Source: an uncultured Microscilla sp. | Lineage (GTDB): Bacteria > Bacteroidota > Bacteroidia > Cytophagales > Microscillaceae | DNA length: 64,000 nt | Direction of reading: 5' to 3' | NCBI RefSeq assembly: GCF_947493425.1 | Contig: NZ_CANLRP010000004.1 | Location: 1-64,000 of the forward strand | Part shown: positions 31,772 to 41,306 of the stretch, piece by piece | How positions within the stretch are numbered: position 1 is the stretch's first letter | Layout of the letters: each line of letters starts with the position of its first letter | The notes under the pieces: model-generated | Databases searched by the model: none | The model's input: only the letters and a program-made list of their open reading frames with translations | What the model was told of the DNA's origin: nothing | Position numbers and translations under genes: made by a program

Positions 31772-34700
31772 TTATTGCTTCATAATTTTCAAAGTTTTAT
31801 TGCCATTTACTGTCCATACTTTGATGATATAAAGCCCTTTACTGAACTTAGAAATATCAAACTCTTCTTCTACAACACCAGTCTCAGAAGTACGATTTCG
31901 GCTGATTAGGCCTACCCCATTCACATCTGTCATCAACATTTTCACATTGGTTCCGATGGCAGCTTGTACTTTTACTGTAGTAAAGCGCGTGGCTGGGTTA
32001 GGGAATGAAGTAGCATACACTTGTTTTACCCCTTCAGGATTATAAGTAGTGTTTACTACTGTAGTAGCTGCTTTGCTATTGATGCCCGCCGCACTGCTTC
32101 CAGGTACAATGTTTACAATGTAGTCTTCAACCTCTCCGTCGCCTATGGTAGCACAAGGGTCGTTAGGCACATTGTTGTACTCCATAGACACCCTCATACG
32201 GGTAAGCCCAGCCTGAGCAGACGATGGAACAGTAATACTTCCAGAAATAAGAGAAGTAGTAGAAGCACTACTGGTAGTAAATACTCTTTCACCCGCATCA
32301 GCAAAGTCTCCATCACGGTTATAGTCAATCCATACCGTGAAACCTTCATTGTATTGAGTAGCCGCCCAGCCAGGAGTTAATGTAATATTTACACTGTTTC
32401 CGGTAACCAGATCAGTTGATTGAGCAGTATAGTCGCCGTATCCACCAGCATTGGCACCCGATTGGTTGTCAATTGTACCTATTTGTACCCTATCAATCCA
32501 TTCATAGTTAACTCTTGTGCCAGAAGAAGCACAGTAACCAGTAGGAGCCCCACCACCACCAGTAGAAGTTGATCCCTGAAGGATGATGTTATCTATTGAA
32601 ATATCACTGGTGTAGTTAGTACCAGTAGCACCCACAAATCTCACTTTTACATCACCACTACTATAAGCACTAAAGTCTACTGTAGCTGTAAGCCAAGTTG
32701 ATCCTTGGTTTCCAGACTTGGTAAAGATGGTATTCCAGGTAGTACCTCCATCGGTACTTGCCTGGAGTTCCAGGCTACCCATTGCAGCACCATTCATATT
32801 GTAATCAAACCTAAACTCAGGGTTGGTCAAGGCAGCCACATTGAAACAAGGACCATTTAAGATGGCTATTTTTCCAGGGAAACCTGTACCGTTGCCAGTT
32901 GCCTCAGTAAACAAATAGAAAGTACCATCACTTGCACCAGAAGGACCAGTACTGCTTGAAGGTGTAGTGCCAGACTGACGTGTCCAGTTAATGTTGTCGC
33001 CAGTTGATTGTGACCAGTCACCCAAACCAGCTTCAAAGCTTTCAATATAAGGGAAGGTAGTAATAGATGACACACAGTTGCCACCACCAGTCGAGCCAGT
33101 TTCTACCTTGATATTATCAATGGCTATATCACTTTGCCATCCGTTGCTGGCATTGGCACCAGTAGTTACGGTAAACCTAAACGATACATTGGCACCCTTA
33201 TAAGCATTTACATCAATTGACTCGTTGAACCAGTTATTGCCTTGATTGCCTGACTTAGTAAATATTTGAGTCCAACTTGCACCTCCATTAGTGCTTACCT
33301 CGGCTTTTAGGTTATTTATCTGAGTACCATACATGTGGTAGTCAAATGTAAACGTTGGATTATTGGTTGCCGAAAGGTCAAAGCAAGGGCTAATTAAGGT
33401 AGCTGTTTTGCTTGGAAAATTAGGGTTAGAGGCCTCTACATATACATAAAAAGAACCATCATTTGCACTGGTAGGTCCAGTATTGTTTGATCCGGTAGCC
33501 CCTGATAAACGAGTAAAGTCTGCGTCATCAGAAGAAGACTGGATCCAACCACCCAAACCAGTTTCAAAGCTTTCGCTGTAAGGGAAAGTAGTGATGCAAG
33601 TAGCAGGCGTAGCAGAGGTAGTAAAAGTAGTCGATCCTGAATAGTTGCTTGCTCCAGCGCTACAATTGGCTCTTACTTGTGCTTCATAGTTGGTGCTTCC
33701 GGTCAAGCCTGAAAGGTTGGTAGAAGTACCACTTACTCCATTTACATTTGTCCAGGTAGAAGTACCTTGTACACGGTAGCGAACATCATAATTATTGGCA
33801 CCACTCACTGCGCTCCAGTTCAAGGCTGCTGTAGTTTGCGCTACATTAGAAGAAGCCAAGCTACCAGGAGTACCACAAGCAGGCGCAGCGGCAGTTACGG
33901 TAGCACTAAAAGCACCCACTCCGTGAGTTCCTACTGCTACCAGATTGTCTACACTACGACCTTCAATCATTACTACAGGTACATTACCAATGGTGTTAGG
34001 CCCTTCCTGAGTCCAGGTAGTAGCAGTACCATTTAGAGTTTCTGTAGAGTAAAGTCCAGTACTGGTACCTACCAAATATACAGTTCCTCCGTTAGAATCG
34101 CGGTGAATCTCTGCCCAGCGAACTGAAGGACCATTTCCTGAACCATCAGCGTTTTGTTCAAGATTACCACTAATGTCTGTCCAGCTAGAACCAGCATTGG
34201 TAGAGTAAAAAATACTTTTTACCTGATAGTTAGAGAAAACTACCACTACATTGTTAGAATTATTAGGGTCTACTGCAATACCGCTTACGTAAGCACCAGC
34301 TGGAAAGCCTTTACCAGTATAAATATCTACTTTAGAAGGGTTGCCAGTATGGGCATTGTCTAAACGAAATAGTTTACCTGTACTTGTTCCGTAATACAAC
34401 ACATGGGCAGCATTGTTCTTAGACACATCCAGTGCAGAAATAGCCTGCCTATTTTGAAGCTCAGTAGCCGTAAGCCCAGCATCAGAGCCAGCAAGGTTAG
34501 TCCATCCAGTATTGGTTCCACCAAAAGTATACCCACTATTGATAGCACTTAAATTAGTATTTCTCCAGATACGATTGCCCGCTGGGTAATACATAATGTT
34601 CTGATCGGCTTTGTCTAAAATAAATGGGTTTACAAACATTTGACCAGTAGCCGAAGAAGGCTGAATACCATCTGCATCACTTGGGTTTTCAATATTAGGT

Positions 34701-36319
34701 CCTTCAAAACGTAAAATGTTACCGTTTTGAGTACTGGTATAGCGAATGTCTTGACCCGCTACAATAGCCACATAACAACCATCGCCTCCAGCACGCTCTT
34801 CGCCCCAGTTAGACGTTCCCGAAAAAGAAGTGGCAGTCCACTTACCATTGTCTTGCAAACCAACCATTAGACGAGAATCGTTGGCAGTTTCAGGGTCAAT
34901 GGCTATCCCATATATTTGAGTAGTATAATACCCATTGCTTAATAAAGTCCAGGCAACAGGGAATGTACCAGCACTGTTGGCAAGGTTGTTTTCTGTACGG
35001 CTAATTCCACCATCGTGTCCAGTAAGCATTCTTGCGGGGTTAGATGGATAAAAAACCAATGAGTGGTTGTCGGGGTGGTGGTTGTCGTAAGTAGACACAT
35101 TGTTGGCCGGAGAATAGCCTCCAATCCAGGTGTTGCCTCCTGTACTGGTAAAACCATTGGTAGTACGGTAAAGGTTAGTGCTACCTATAAATACTACATT
35201 AGGATTGTCAGGCTTAATTTTGAGGTATTGGTTATAAGAACCTTGTGATAGGTTACCTACTTGCCCACCGTACGCAGGTAAGTTGCTTGAACGGTTTGTC
35301 CAGCTTGACCCGGCATTAGAAGAGTAAAATACCTGGTGGTCGTTGGTACCAGCTCCAGGAGTGTTGGCAAAAACATATACAATGTTTTCGTTGGAAGGCG
35401 CCACATCTAATACAATTCGTTGGTAGCCTGCTGCCAATGAAGGAGTAATGTTGCTCCAAGAAGTTCCATTGGTAGATTTGAATACCCCTTTGTTGGTACT
35501 GGTACTGTTGCTACCTATAGTGGCATAAATCACTCCGGTAGCACTAATTTCAAGGTCTGTATAACGTGCATCTGGAGCGCTCAATACATTGCTAAAACTA
35601 GTTCCTCCGTTGGTAGAACGGTAAATACCGTCAAAAGCAGCTACATATACATCACTGTTGGTAGGGTCTACCCTTACACGCAAGTTATACTGCAAACCAC
35701 CTGTAAAAACAGTAGGATCAGCTGAGGTAGCCGCCAAACTTACCCAGGTAAGTCCACCATCGGTAGATTTAAACACACCGTTTCCACGGAAAGCAGCACC
35801 TCCACCCGAAGCAGAGTTGCCTACAATCTCGCCCGTTACATAATACCAGATGTTGGTGTTGTTGGGGTCTTGATAAACATCGGTTACGCTTTTCAACTGC
35901 GAAGCACCAGTAGTTTGTGTCCAACTAGCTCCACCATTGGTAGAACGCCACATACCACCTGAAACACCACCTGCTAAAATCACATTCTCGTTAGTACGAT
36001 CAATAGCAAGTGCACGCGTACGCCCCCCTACATTATAAGGTCCGCGGCGGTTCCAATTGGCAGCGGTTGCTCTTTGATTTTTATCAGATTTTTTGAGTGA
36101 TGGGGTAGACAGTACGTAGGTAAGCTCTTTTGTCCTGATGTTTTCCGGTATTTTTCCGGTTTTTGGGTCTTTCAAAAGGTTGAGTTCGTAGGCTGCTTTT
36201 GCAGCAGGGTTGCCTTCTCTTTTCACCTTTTTTTGTTGGGCATTTACGCCAGGTACAAGCACAAACATGCCAAGTACCAAAAGGGCATATACCCAATTAG
36301 AAGTAATAATACGATTCAT
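31772..36319 (-). CDS. Large secreted BNR/sortilin-type repeat protein with T9SS sorting domain
   Basis: A 1515-residue secreted protein. Signal peptide (MNRIITSNWVYALLVLGMFV...NAQ), then Asp-box/BNR repeats forming beta-propeller-like units of the sortilin/photosystem-stability type (about 90-820, many copies of SxDGGxTW or STNGGxSW), a fibronectin type III domain (about 830-915), two MAM/carbohydrate-binding-like domains (about 920-1080 and 1090-1250), a GEVED domain (about 1310-1400), and a C-terminal type IX secretion sorting domain (about 1435-1515, ending KGLYIIKVWTVNGNKTLKIM plus KQ). It is probably a cell-surface or secreted adhesin/hydrolase-like factor; no catalytic motif is certain. 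It ends at a strong terminator. Confidence 0.9.
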   Translation of the reverse strand: MNRIITSNWVYALLVLGMFVLVPGVNAQQKKVKREGNPAAKAAYELNLLKDPKTGKIPENIRTKELTYVLSTPSLKKSDKNQRATAANWNRRGPYNVGGRTRALAIDRTNENVILAGGVSGGMWRSTNGGASWTQTTGASQLKSVTDVYQDPNNTNIWYYVTGEIVGNSASGGGAAFRGNGVFKSTDGGLTWVSLAATSADPTVFTGGLQYNLRVRVDPTNSDVYVAAFDGIYRSTNGGTSFSNVLSAPDARYTDLEISATGVIYATIGSNSTSTNKGVFKSTNGTSWSNITPSLAAGYQRIVLDVAPSNENIVYVFANTPGAGTNDHQVFYSSNAGSSWTNRSSNLPAYGGQVGNLSQGSYNQYLKIKPDNPNVVFIGSTNLYRTTNGFTSTGGNTWIGGYSPANNVSTYDNHHPDNHSLVFYPSNPARMLTGHDGGISRTENNLANSAGTFPVAWTLLSNGYYTTQIYGIAIDPETANDSRLMVGLQDNGKWTATSFSGTSNWGEERAGGDGCYVAIVAGQDIRYTSTQNGNILRFEGPNIENPSDADGIQPSSATGQMFVNPFILDKADQNIMYYPAGNRIWRNTNLSAINSGYTFGGTNTGWTNLAGSDAGLTATELQNRQAISALDVSKNNAAHVLYYGTSTGKLFRLDNAHTGNPSKVDIYTGKGFPAGAYVSGIAVDPNNSNNVVVVFSNYQVKSIFYSTNAGSSWTDISGNLEQNADGSGNGPSVRWAEIHRDSNGGTVYLVGTSTGLYSTETLNGTATTWTQEGPNTIGNVPVVMIEGRSVDNLVAVGTHGVGAFSATVTAAAPACGTPGSLASSNVAQTTAALNWSAVSGANNYDVRYRVQGTSTWTNVNGVSGTSTNLSGLTGSTNYEAQVRANCSAGASNYSGSTTFTTSATPATCITTFPYSESFETGLGGWIQSSSDDADFTRLSGATGSNNTGPTSANDGSFYVYVEASNPNFPSKTATLISPCFDLSATNNPTFTFDYHMYGTQINNLKAEVSTNGGASWTQIFTKSGNQGNNWFNESIDVNAYKGANVSFRFTVTTGANASNGWQSDIAIDNIKVETGSTGGGNCVSSITTFPYIESFEAGLGDWSQSTGDNINWTRQSGTTPSSSTGPSGASDGTFYLFTEATGNGTGFPGKIAILNGPCFNVAALTNPEFRFDYNMNGAAMGSLELQASTDGGTTWNTIFTKSGNQGSTWLTATVDFSAYSSGDVKVRFVGATGTNYTSDISIDNIILQGSTSTGGGGAPTGYCASSGTRVNYEWIDRVQIGTIDNQSGANAGGYGDYTAQSTDLVTGNSVNITLTPGWAATQYNEGFTVWIDYNRDGDFADAGERVFTTSSASTTSLISGSITVPSSAQAGLTRMRVSMEYNNVPNDPCATIGDGEVEDYIVNIVPGSSAAGINSKAATTVVNTTYNPEGVKQVYATSFPNPATRFTTVKVQAAIGTNVKMLMTDVNGVGLISRNRTSETGVVEEEFDISKFSKGLYIIKVWTVNGNKTLKIMKQ

Positions 36320-36843
36320 GCAAAATGATTTAAATTGTGTAATAAAAATTGGAATTAAAAGGATAATTGCTGGGAATGAAAGTAGGGAAAAAGAATGAGT
36401 TTACGAAATTTGGATGGGTATACAAAAGGTATACAAGAGGAATTATCTAACAAAAAACAGGTATACAATTATGTAACACCAGATATAAATCATTTGCTTG
36501 TCGGTAAATACTAATTTTCATAAAAACCATTATACCAACTACTTACATAAAAAACACATTGACAAACAAACAGAACATAGTTCAAAAAAAAGGTAAACAT
36601 TACAGAGCTATGAAAAAAAGAAAAAAAATACACCAAAAACCAAACAAATTATATAAAAGCACCGTAGCTACCAAATTTTAATAAAGTAATTGATTGCTAA
36701 AAACACGTTTTAAATCACATATTACACTGGCACAAAACAACCTTCTTTAGCACTGATTATACCAACTGTTTGAAGCAAATGAGATGTGGTTTTACTACTT
36801 TTATTTACCCAACACTCCTCTATTTGAATGGCTTCACAACAGA
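36320..36843. other. Intergenic region between two genes on the minus strand
   Basis: About 520 bp of AT-rich DNA that should contain the promoter of the large T9SS cargo gene. It includes runs such as TATACAAAAGGTATACAAGAGG. No gene, RNA or clear terminator is visible. Confidence 0.4.
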
Positions 36844-37731
36844 TCAAAGCAACTCTAGTATTTTTTGCAAAGTGGGGTTGCGGTTTTTCTTATTCCAAAC
36901 TACGGATAGTACTGCCCTGATGGGAATATCTTGTAACTCTATAAACTTTACATTCATGGCATAACCTTCTTTGAGCGAAGTAGGAATGATAGATACACCA
37001 AAGCGGTTTTCTACCAACCTGAAAATAGTATTGGCATGCACTGTATAATGTGATACTTTAGGAGAAAAACCTGCATACTCAAACAAGCTCATCACTCGCT
37101 CATAGTATACTGGACTGTATGCTTTCTCAAACAAAATAAACTCCTCTGCTTCTAGCTGATGTAAAGACTCAAAGTTGTAGGCACTTAATGGATGATTGGC
37201 GGGTAATACCAAAGTAAAGGTATCGTTGAGTACTGGGCGAAGCGCTAAGTCTTCGGGTACTTGATTGAGCCTGACAAAGCCCACGTCTATCTCTTTGTTG
37301 AGCAAAGCTTTGACCTGTCCTGTATTGTTCATTTCGTTTAGGCTAAAACGAATGGTGGGATGAGTTTCACGAAATTTAATAAGCAATTCAGGAATAATAT
37401 TTTGCATAGCCGACCCCACATAACCTAGTGTAACACTTCCCTCTTTGCCCTCTTCCATTAGTTTGGCGTGCTGCAATACTTCATCCAGATTTTTGATCAC
37501 CATAGACAATTCCTGCTTAAGGTACAAGCCAACAGGGGTCAGCCCTACTTTGCGATTGTTACGCTCAAACAACTGTACCCCTAGATCATCTTCCATTTGC
37601 TTGATTTGGCGACTCAACCCTGGCTGAGAAATATATAAGCGTTCGGCAGCTTTTCTAAAATGTAAGTCTTCGGCTACCGCCAAAAAGTACTTAAGGTGCC
37701 GTAGTTCTATTTGATTACCCATTGTTATCAA
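36844..37731 (-). CDS. LysR-family transcriptional regulator
   Basis: A 295-residue regulator. N-terminal winged HTH (LRHLKYFLAVAEDLHFRKAA, then ISQPGLSRQIKQMEDDLG, residues 8-65) and a periplasmic-binding-protein-like effector domain (about 95-290). ATG 37722 (MGNQIELRHL) is an alternative start. It lies divergently 141 bp from hutU, the usual arrangement for a LysR regulator and its target; control of histidine use is therefore likely but inferred. Confidence 0.92.
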   Translation of the reverse strand: MITMGNQIELRHLKYFLAVAEDLHFRKAAERLYISQPGLSRQIKQMEDDLGVQLFERNNRKVGLTPVGLYLKQELSMVIKNLDEVLQHAKLMEEGKEGSVTLGYVGSAMQNIIPELLIKFRETHPTIRFSLNEMNNTGQVKALLNKEIDVGFVRLNQVPEDLALRPVLNDTFTLVLPANHPLSAYNFESLHQLEAEEFILFEKAYSPVYYERVMSLFEYAGFSPKVSHYTVHANTIFRLVENRFGVSIIPTSLKEGYAMNVKFIELQDIPIRAVLSVVWNKKNRNPTLQKILELL

Positions 37732-37872
37732 TTATTGCCTAAAATAGTCTTGTTAAGCATCAAAAATATTAAGAAATTTGAATATTAGTCCATAGTTGAT
37801 AGTCAATAGTCCATAGAAAACTATTAACTCACTGGTTATCAGTTATACACCACGATATTAAACATTAGAAAA

Positions 37873-39888
37873 ATGCTCACAACCACCACTAATTTCAAAC
37901 AACAAATACTACAGGGGCTTCCGGCTGAACTTCCAGCAAAACGAGAGTACCCTCAAAACGCTCACCGTGCCCCCAAACGTAAAGACATATTGTCGCCAGA
38001 CGAGAAAAAACTGGCCATTCGCAATGCCTTGCGATACTTTCCGGAGGCTTGGCACCCAACACTTGCACCAGAGTTTGCCGAAGAACTCAACGACTACGGG
38101 CGTATCTATATGTACAGGTTTAAGCCCGCTTATGAGATGTACGCCCGTCCCATTGACGAGTACCCGGCAAAGTCGCGTCAGGCAGCCTCTATTATGCTTA
38201 TGATTCACAACAACCTTGACCCCGCTGTAGCACAACACCCCGAAGAGTTGATTACTTATGGAGGCAACGGAGCCGTATTTCAAAACTGGGCGCAGTACCT
38301 GCTCACGATGCAATACCTGGCTACTATGACCAACGAACAAACCTTGCATATGTATTCGGGACACCCTATGGGGCTGTTTCCTTCGTCTACCGAAGCTCCT
38401 CGCGTAATAGTAACCAATGGAATGATGATTCCGAATTACTCGAAACCCGATGACTGGGAAAAATTCAACGCATTGGGCGTGACCCAATATGGGCAAATGA
38501 CAGCAGGCTCTTATATGTACATTGGTCCTCAGGGTATTGTACACGGCACCACTATTACAGTAATGAATGCTTTTCGCAATACATTGCCCAAAGGTGAAAC
38601 TTCGGAAGGTAAAATTTTTCTGACGGCAGGCCTGGGTGGAATGAGTGGAGCTCAACCCAAAGCAGGCAACATTGCCCGCTGTGTAACAGTGTGCGCTGAA
38701 GTAAACAAAGCCGCTGCCAAAAAACGTCACAGCCAGGGCTGGGTAGATGTATTGATCGACAATATAGACGAGCTGATAGCCAGGGTAAAAGAAGCTCAGG
38801 CAAACCAAGAAGTGGTGTCTATTGCTTACTGTGGCAATGTAGTAGAAGTATGGGAAAAGTTCTACGAAGCAGGTGTTTTTGTGCATGTAGGCTCTGATCA
38901 AACCTCTTTGCACAATCCTTTTTCGGGAGGATATTACCCGGCAGGCGTATCGTTTGAAGAGGCCAATGAGATGATCCGCAATGAACCTGAAGCTTTCAAG
39001 GAAAAAGTATACGAATCGTTGCGTCGCCACGTGGCCGCAGTAAATAAACACTGCGCCAAGGGTACTTACTTCTTTGACTATGGCAATGCATTTTTGCTGG
39101 AGTCGTCGCGTGCTGGTGCCGATGTATTGGCCGACAATGGCATAGACTTCCGTTACCCTTCGTATGTGCAAGACATCTTAGGTCCTATGTGTTTCGACTA
39201 TGGTTTTGGTCCTTTTCGCTGGGTGTGTACATCGGGCAAGGCAGAAGACCTTGCCAAATCAGATGCTATAGCCACCCAAGTGTTGGAAGAAATCAAAGCG
39301 AGTTCGCCCGAAGAGATTCAACAACAGATGGAAGATAACATTCAATGGATTGCAGAGGCTGGCAAAAACAACATGGTAGTGGGTTCGCAAGCCCGTATTT
39401 TGTACTCCGATGCCGAAGGGCGTGCCAAAATCGCTGAGGCTTTTAATACCGCCATTGCCAAGGGAGAAATCTCGGCGCCTATAGTATTAGGGCGCGATCA
39501 TCACGATGTAAGTGGCACCGATTCGCCTTACCGCGAAACCAGCAATATTTATGATGGCAGCAAGTTTACGGCTGACATGGCAATTCATAATGTGATTGGC
39601 GATAGTTTTAGAGGCGCTACTTGGGTATCTATTCATAACGGTGGCGGAGTTGGCTGGGGCGAAGTGATCAATGGTGGCTTTGGCATGCTGTTGGATGGTA
39701 GCACAGCCGCAGAAAACCGTTTGAAAAAAATGCTTTTTTATGATGTAAACAATGGCATTGCTCGTCGCTCATGGGCACGCAACCAAAACGCACGTTTTGC
39801 CATAGAACGCGAAATGGAACGCTCGCCTGAGTTGAAAGTAACCTTGCCTCACCTGGTAGATGATCAGTTGTTGGAAGGATTGTTTTAA
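37873..39888 (+). CDS. hutU: Urocanate hydratase
   Basis: A 671-residue cytoplasmic enzyme that adds water to urocanate to give 4-imidazolone-5-propionate, second step of histidine degradation. Its tightly bound NAD+ acts as an electrophile. Signatures: YGGNGAVFQNWAQYLLTM, LHMYSGHPMGLFPS, VTNGMMIPNY, and the NAD-loop FLTAGLGGMSGAQPKAG (about residues 252-268). The C-terminal GRDHHDVSGTDSPYRET and HNGGGVGWGEV are also typical. Length is longer than the ~555 of gamma-proteobacterial HutU but normal for the Bacteroidota form. No other hut gene is in the window. Confidence 0.96.
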   Translation: MLTTTTNFKQQILQGLPAELPAKREYPQNAHRAPKRKDILSPDEKKLAIRNALRYFPEAWHPTLAPEFAEELNDYGRIYMYRFKPAYEMYARPIDEYPAKSRQAASIMLMIHNNLDPAVAQHPEELITYGGNGAVFQNWAQYLLTMQYLATMTNEQTLHMYSGHPMGLFPSSTEAPRVIVTNGMMIPNYSKPDDWEKFNALGVTQYGQMTAGSYMYIGPQGIVHGTTITVMNAFRNTLPKGETSEGKIFLTAGLGGMSGAQPKAGNIARCVTVCAEVNKAAAKKRHSQGWVDVLIDNIDELIARVKEAQANQEVVSIAYCGNVVEVWEKFYEAGVFVHVGSDQTSLHNPFSGGYYPAGVSFEEANEMIRNEPEAFKEKVYESLRRHVAAVNKHCAKGTYFFDYGNAFLLESSRAGADVLADNGIDFRYPSYVQDILGPMCFDYGFGPFRWVCTSGKAEDLAKSDAIATQVLEEIKASSPEEIQQQMEDNIQWIAEAGKNNMVVGSQARILYSDAEGRAKIAEAFNTAIAKGEISAPIVLGRDHHDVSGTDSPYRETSNIYDGSKFTADMAIHNVIGDSFRGATWVSIHNGGGVGWGEVINGGFGMLLDGSTAAENRLKKMLFYDVNNGIARRSWARNQNARFAIEREMERSPELKVTLPHLVDDQLLEGLF

Positions 39889-39903
39889 GGTAGCACAAAT
39901 GGC

Positions 39904-39940
39904 AAAAGCCCGCATGGTTGTCATCCATGTGGGCTTTTTT
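39904..39940 (+). terminator. Terminator of hutU
   Basis: Hairpin AAAGCCCGCATGG / CCATGTGGGCTTTTTT with loop TTGTCAT. Confidence 0.9.
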
Positions 39941-39999
39941 GTTATACCTTTATTCCAAACACCGCTCATCAATCTTGTATATAACAATTAGCATATTTC

Positions 40000-40154
40000 G
40001 TACTCTACCCAGCTTTTTTTCAAAAGTACCGTCATCGCCTCAGCTCATGTCTCCACGAGCTGATCGAAACCTTGAAAAACACTGTTCCCAGACGCTGTAA
40101 TGAGGCGATTTGTGGAGACACAAACCAAGGCGAAAAAATAGTAGGGTAGAGTAC
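40000..40154. mobile_element. MITE with perfect 11-bp inverted ends and 7-bp target duplication
   Basis: The element begins GTACTCTACCC and ends GGGTAGAGTAC, exact inverted repeats. ATATTTC is duplicated on both sides (39993-39999 and 40155-40161). Inside are further long complementary arms (CGCCTCAGCTCATGTCTCCA and TGGAGACACAAACCAAGGCG), so the RNA would fold as a large hairpin. It is 155 bp, non-coding, and related to 5838-5970. Confidence 0.92.
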
Positions 40155-40346
40155 ATATTTCGTTGCTCATAAACATTTGTCTGATTTACTGTCCAACGTT
40201 TTTTATGAAAACATAATGCATTTAGTCCAATGGGTAACTATTTTTATTTGGGCAATTAAGTGCAAAGAGGTAACTTGCAAAGTAAAGCCATTTAAGCTTT
40301 AAACAATACACACAAATATTGGTGACAAACTTCATCTTTAAATCAA

Positions 40347-41052
40347 ATGAAAAAAATCAGAATAACTCTATTAATCATTATTTTATGCACATTGGGAACA
40401 CTTCGTACCTCATTTGGGCAGGTATCGTTTTCTCACTCTGCAGGCGCCTATTTTTTTATCTTCGAAGGGCATTATAACACACTTAGGAATGGTACCAAAA
40501 TAAATTTACATTCTTAACCTCATCTTTCGCTGACAGAATTCGTTAAAAAAACTTGTCGTAGCGCTGCTATGCCGCGTTTTTTTGCCTCTCCTGCCAACAA
40601 AATATTTTGTTAAACTATAGAACTTTATTTTTACACCATTCCTTAGCAGTATTGGTCTTGATTATTCTCCAAGACTACATCTAATCAAGCTTGGCAACAG
40701 CAGCATATCGCTTGGTACTCAACTCAAAATAGCTTCAGGTGGACAAAGCTCTAATGACGAACATTTTTTTCTAATTGGAGTACCCATTATGTCAGAAATT
40801 CACTTTGGACGCCACGCAACCCCCAACAACCGTTCACGTTTAGGTGCTTTTATGGGAGCTGGCTATGGTATTTATAGTGGACTTTTTGCTTCGCCTGTAG
40901 CAGATGAAGAAAACCGAATTAGAGGGCTTGCACTTAGCAGCGGGCTACGAGCCAAGGTGGATAATACAGAATTTGAGCTGGTATTTTCGTATGCCAAAGA
41001 CAGCTCCTCCCCTACCAGAATATTTACCCTGGGAGTTTCTGTCATTTTATAA
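40347..41052 (+). pseudogene. Outer-membrane beta-barrel-like protein gene interrupted by a MITE
   Basis: The gene starts with a signal peptide (MKKIRITLLIIILCTLGTLR, ending FGQ) and reads on to FEGHYNTL at 40484. A 157-bp element (40486-40642) then introduces stops. Removing it with one TTA duplicate joins the frames exactly (NTLSSIGLDYSPRLH), giving a 181-residue protein ending GVSVIL. Alternating hydrophobic strands and the size suggest a small outer-membrane beta-barrel. The rest of the sequence has no other damage, so inactivation looks recent. Confidence 0.75.
40486..40642. mobile_element. MITE with imperfect inverted ends in the beta-barrel gene
   Basis: The left end GGAATGGTACCAAAATAAA and the reverse complement of the right end, GGAATGGTGTAAAAATAAA, match at 16 of 19 positions. 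TTA is present on both sides as a probable target duplication. There is no coding sequence in its 157 bp. Confidence 0.75.
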
Positions 41053-41306
41053 AACTATATCATCACATATACTTGCTATGAGAACCAATCAGATGTAACC
41101 CTGAGTAAGAGCTTGTTGGGGCTGTAAGCTTTGGCGTTATTGCATGATTTTGACTACCAGCATAGCGCTACTATTCATTCAAAATTAGTTTAAACATTAA
41201 TTTTCAAAGGTGAAACAGCTCTCGATAAAGCTCGGTTTAACGCATACTGATAGCAAATTCATCATAATTACTTTCAAAAATGCCCCTAACAAGCGCTTAA
41301 ATGTAC

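Noticed and set aside
37909-39171. 420-codon open frame on the strand opposite hutU
   Set aside because: It lies wholly antisense to a well-conserved enzyme gene; its composition (many Cys, His, Tyr, Val) is that of a codon-bias shadow and it has no recognisable domain.
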